DNA of 28,689 bases from DATFEN01 sp035691285 (GTDB lineage Bacteria; Acidobacteriota; Vicinamibacteria; Fen-336), in NCBI GenBank assembly GCA_035691285.1, contig DASSJI010000040.1, forward strand, positions 1 to 28,689, in the 5' to 3' direction. Shown piece by piece: positions 26,082 to 28,689 of this stretch. The position numbers and the translations under genes are program-made. The notes below the pieces were generated by a model that saw nothing but the letters and a program-made list of their open reading frames with translations, made no database searches and had not been told where the DNA came from. Numbering within the stretch: position 1 is the stretch's first letter; every line of letters starts with the position of its first letter.

Positions 26082-28689
26082 TCACTCCTGGCGGGCAGCG
26101 CGCGCCTCGAAGTTCACGTTCAGGACGAGCGTCAACGGGCTCCGCGAGCCCGAGCGCCGGGCCCGGTTTACCAGGAAGGTCTCTCCGTCCAGCGTGTCGA
26201 ACTGTGCCCGGAGGGTGTCCTTCTTCAGCTTGACGTGGAAGAGTGCCCGCGGGCGGCCGAACTGAAGGTCGCCGGGCGACGGCCGGACCGTGACAGCCGT
26301 GATCCGCTCGTCGGCGTCGACGTAGTAGATCTCCCCCCCGTCGCGCCTCCAGACCGGCGCGCGGCCGCCGTCGGTCGAGACGCGCCAGCGCTTTCCGGAG
26401 TCGGGAAACGTCCGCACGTAGACCTCCGGGCGCCCGGTCTCGTCCGAGTGGTACGCCACGAGACGGCCATCGGCCGAAGTCCTGGCGCTCCCCTCCGCGA
26501 AGGGGGTCTCGACGAACGGCCTGAAGGACCGGTCCGCGAGCGTCCCGGCCCAGATGTCGCCGCCCCGTTCCACGAAGAGCACGTCCCCAGCCGACCAGTC
26601 GGACAGCCGGGGACGGAAGCCATCGATCGGGAACTCCTCGGCTGGTCCGGCATCCCCGCTGGCCCGGACGCGGATCAGGTTGTGCTCCCGGCGTGCGGCC
26701 CAGAAAGCGATCCGGGAGCCGTCGGGCGACCAGGCCGGACTGCTCTCGTCCTCCGGCGCCGCCGAAAGGCGCGTCCCGGTCCCGCGCTCGATCTCGTAGA
26801 CCCAGACGTCGCCGCGGTTCGTCTCGTCGCTGCGGTCGACGGCGACCCGGGAGCCGTCGGGCGAGAGACGTGGGTGGTAGTAGTTGCCGGGCGGTCCGAT
26901 CGGCCCGAGCTCCTCGCCGCTCCGCGAGACGCGGACGAGCTCTTCGCCGAGCCAGACGCCTCCCTCCCGGTACACCAGCGTGGTCCCGGAGAGGCTGAAA
27001 GCAGCGAGGCCCGCGCTCGGGTCGAACCGCACCCCGGCGGCGATCACGCGCGGCTCCCCGGAGGTGGCGAGACGCTCCGAGTCGAAGCGCTGCGCGCGGA
27101 GGTTCCCGTCCTGCCACCAGACCAGGTGCCCCGAGGACGCGTAGAGCGCGTTCGAGTTGAGCGACAGGACCTCCCGGTCGAGGCTTCCGTCGAGCGAGCC
27201 GACCCGCAACTGGCGCAGGGGCTTGCTGTCGGCGAAGTCGCGCCACAGGAAGAGGAAGAGCTTCCCGCCGGGAAGAAAGGTTGGCCAAGCCCGCTCGACG
27301 GGCGTGGTCTCTGCCGGGGACACCTCGACGGGCGCGCCTCCGCGTGCGGACACGCGCTTGAACGCGCTCTCCCAGCCGCCGAAGACGATCTCGCCGTCCG
27401 GACTCCAGGCCGCAGAGCCCCCGGTCCCTGCGGCGGGGAGCTCGGCGACGCTTTCGACGAGCCCGGTCTCGAGCTCGATCCGCTTGAGCTTCCCGTCCGC
27501 GATGAAGCCCAGGTGGCGCCCGTCGGGCGACCAGAAGGGAGCGTATCCCTCCCGGGTGCCCAAGAGCTTCCGCGCCGCGGGGTCGTCCAGGCGCCGCAGC
27601 CACAGGTCGCCGGCTCCCTGGTCGTCGCGCGCCGCGAACACGAGCTCGCGGCCGTCGGGGGAGAGAGCGAGGCCGCGCTCGACCAGGAACTCCGTCCCCG
27701 GCGGGGGCAGGATCGAGGCCACCACCGTCCGGCGCGGCTCGTCCGACGCGGGCAGGCCGAACCACGCCGCGACGGCTGCCGCGGCGAAGGCGAGGCTCCA
27801 GGGCAGGATCCGGCCCCGCCAGAAACCTCCGGGCGCCGCTTCGGAGGCGGCAGTCGCGGTCTCGGGCGCCTCGCTCAGATCGAGGCGAACGTCGGCGATG
27901 TCGTGGAAGCGATCGCGGGGCTGCTTCCGGAGGCAGCGCCGGAGAACCCGCTGCAGTGGCAAGGGCAGCCCGGGCGGCAGCTTCCCCCACGGCGGTTCCT
28001 CCTTCAGCACCGCCGCGAGGATGTCCGACACCGTCTCCCCGCCGAAGAGCCGCTGGCCCGTCAGCATCTCGAACAGCACGACGCCGAAGGACCAGATGTC
28101 GGCCCGCTTGTCGACGGGCCTGCCGCGCGCCTGCTCCGGCGACATGTAGGCGGCGGTCCCCACGATCACGCCCGCCTGCGTCCCGGTCCGCGCCAGGGTG
28201 GGCGAATGGGAAACGTCCCCGTCGCCTGTCGCCACCGACTCGGCCGCGGATGCCTTGGCCAGACCGAAGTCGAGCACCTTGACCTTGCCGTCGGGAGCCA
28301 GCTTGATGTTCGCGGGCTTCAGGTCGCGGTGAACGATGCCGTGCTCGTGGGCCTCCTCGAGAGCTTCGGCGATCTGCTTCGCGATCTCGATCGCCTCCTC
28401 GAATGGGATCGGTCCTCGCTTCAGCCGCTCCGAAAGATCCTCGCCCTCGACCAGCTCCATGGCGAGGAAGTGGACGGTGGCGCCGGACTCGAGCTTCGTG
28501 CCCTCGAACCCGTAGACGTGGGCGATGTTCGAATGGTTGAGCACGGCGCGGAGCTTGGCTTCGCGCTCGAACCGGGCCAGGCGCTCGGCGTCCTTGGCCA
28601 GCTCGGACGGCAGCACCTTGATCGCGACCTCGCGGCCGAGCTTCGTGTCGGTGGCGCGGTACACCTCCCCCATGCCACCGGCCCCGAGC
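26082..28689 (-). CDS. Membrane Ser/Thr protein kinase with PD40/TolB-like beta-propeller sensor (5' partial)
   Basis: A PknB-type kinase whose start lies outside the window; frame is open to the last base, reading LGAGGMGEVYRAT across the glycine loop. Counting from the first in-window Met (28673): Lys19 (VAIK), Asp117 in HRDLKPAN, Asp135 in DFG, and SPEQARG closing the activation segment, all intact. About residues 290-310 (ILPWSLAFAAAAVAAWFGLP) form one transmembrane helix; beyond it come about 550 residues of beta-propeller repeats (SPDGRELVFAARDD, WSPDGRHLGFIADG, LSPDGSRVAVDRSD, WSPDGSRIAFWAAR). So a cytoplasmic kinase with an extracytoplasmic sensor or scaffold. Typical of Acidobacteriota. 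Its decayed paralogue begins 20 bp after its stop. Targets unknown. Confidence 0.93.
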   Translation of the reverse strand, partial: LGAGGMGEVYRATDTKLGREVAIKVLPSELAKDAERLARFEREAKLRAVLNHSNIAHVYGFEGTKLESGATVHFLAMELVEGEDLSERLKRGPIPFEEAIEIAKQIAEALEEAHEHGIVHRDLKPANIKLAPDGKVKVLDFGLAKASAAESVATGDGDVSHSPTLARTGTQAGVIVGTAAYMSPEQARGRPVDKRADIWSFGVVLFEMLTGQRLFGGETVSDILAAVLKEEPPWGKLPPGLPLPLQRVLRRCLRKQPRDRFHDIADVRLDLSEAPETATAASEAAPGGFWRGRILPWSLAFAAAAVAAWFGLPASDEPRRTVVASILPPPGTEFLVERGLALSPDGRELVFAARDDQGAGDLWLRRLDDPAARKLLGTREGYAPFWSPDGRHLGFIADGKLKRIELETGLVESVAELPAAGTGGSAAWSPDGEIVFGGWESAFKRVSARGGAPVEVSPAETTPVERAWPTFLPGGKLFLFLWRDFADSKPLRQLRVGSLDGSLDREVLSLNSNALYASSGHLVWWQDGNLRAQRFDSERLATSGEPRVIAAGVRFDPSAGLAAFSLSGTTLVYREGGVWLGEELVRVSRSGEELGPIGPPGNYYHPRLSPDGSRVAVDRSDETNRGDVWVYEIERGTGTRLSAAPEDESSPAWSPDGSRIAFWAARREHNLIRVRASGDAGPAEEFPIDGFRPRLSDWSAGDVLFVERGGDIWAGTLADRSFRPFVETPFAEGSARTSADGRLVAYHSDETGRPEVYVRTFPDSGKRWRVSTDGGRAPVWRRDGGEIYYVDADERITAVTVRPSPGDLQFGRPRALFHVKLKKDTLRAQFDTLDGETFLVNRARRSGSRSPLTLVLNVNFEARAARQE

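Overview
This is a GC-rich (roughly 70%) bacterial chromosomal window, densely coded and mostly housekeeping. The last gene joins a Ser/Thr protein kinase to a TolB/PD40-like beta-propeller, with a decayed paralogue beside it. That architecture is abundant in Acidobacteriota (Thermoanaerobaculia/Vicinamibacteria type), so Acidobacteriota is my best guess; the sequence alone does not prove it. No rRNA, tRNA, CRISPR array, insertion sequence or integrase was seen.

Layout. Bases 1-4146 (+): an HtrA/DegP protease (5' end cut by the window), a DksA/TraR-type zinc-finger protein and Lon protease, with dksA-like and lon overlapping by 4 bp: a protein-quality and stress module. 4205-5866 (+): a soluble histidine kinase with zinc ribbon, FHA, GAF and kinase domains. 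5867-6388: a less GC-rich gap with a possible sigma-54 promoter and two tiny membrane-protein genes. 6389-10523 (-): a molybdopterin oxidoreductase and a fused ferredoxin/NrfD membrane subunit, a quinone-linked redox complex lacking a visible Tat signal (PsrABC/SoeABC type). 10536-11118 (-): a small exported cupredoxin followed by a probable gene remnant.

11175-21717 (-) is the transcription/translation block. In transcription order it reads rimO, then a promoter and a leader terminator, rimP-nusA-infB-ylxP(DUF503)-rbfA-truB, a second promoter, rpsO and pnp. Genes from nusA to truB overlap or nearly abut. The rimP leader holds a textbook intrinsic terminator between promoter and gene, which implies attenuation of the whole operon.

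21731-25144 is a mixed accessory stretch: two unknown genes in divergent orientation, a glycosyltransferase-like protein resembling the N-terminal domain of plant L-arabinokinase, a 20-codon minicistron coupled to a small ABM-fold monooxygenase, and a MOSC-domain molybdenum-sulfur carrier protein. 25145-25412 is non-coding and carries a strong dyad that can fold in two exclusive ways. 25413-26062 is a broken kinase/propeller pseudogene and 26082-28689 its intact paralogue, cut at its 5' end by the window.

The least explained items are the rimP leader attenuator, the sigma-54-like small-protein locus, the non-standard metal site of the cupredoxin and the kinase/propeller remnant. I did not find a clear, wholly novel multi-gene system.
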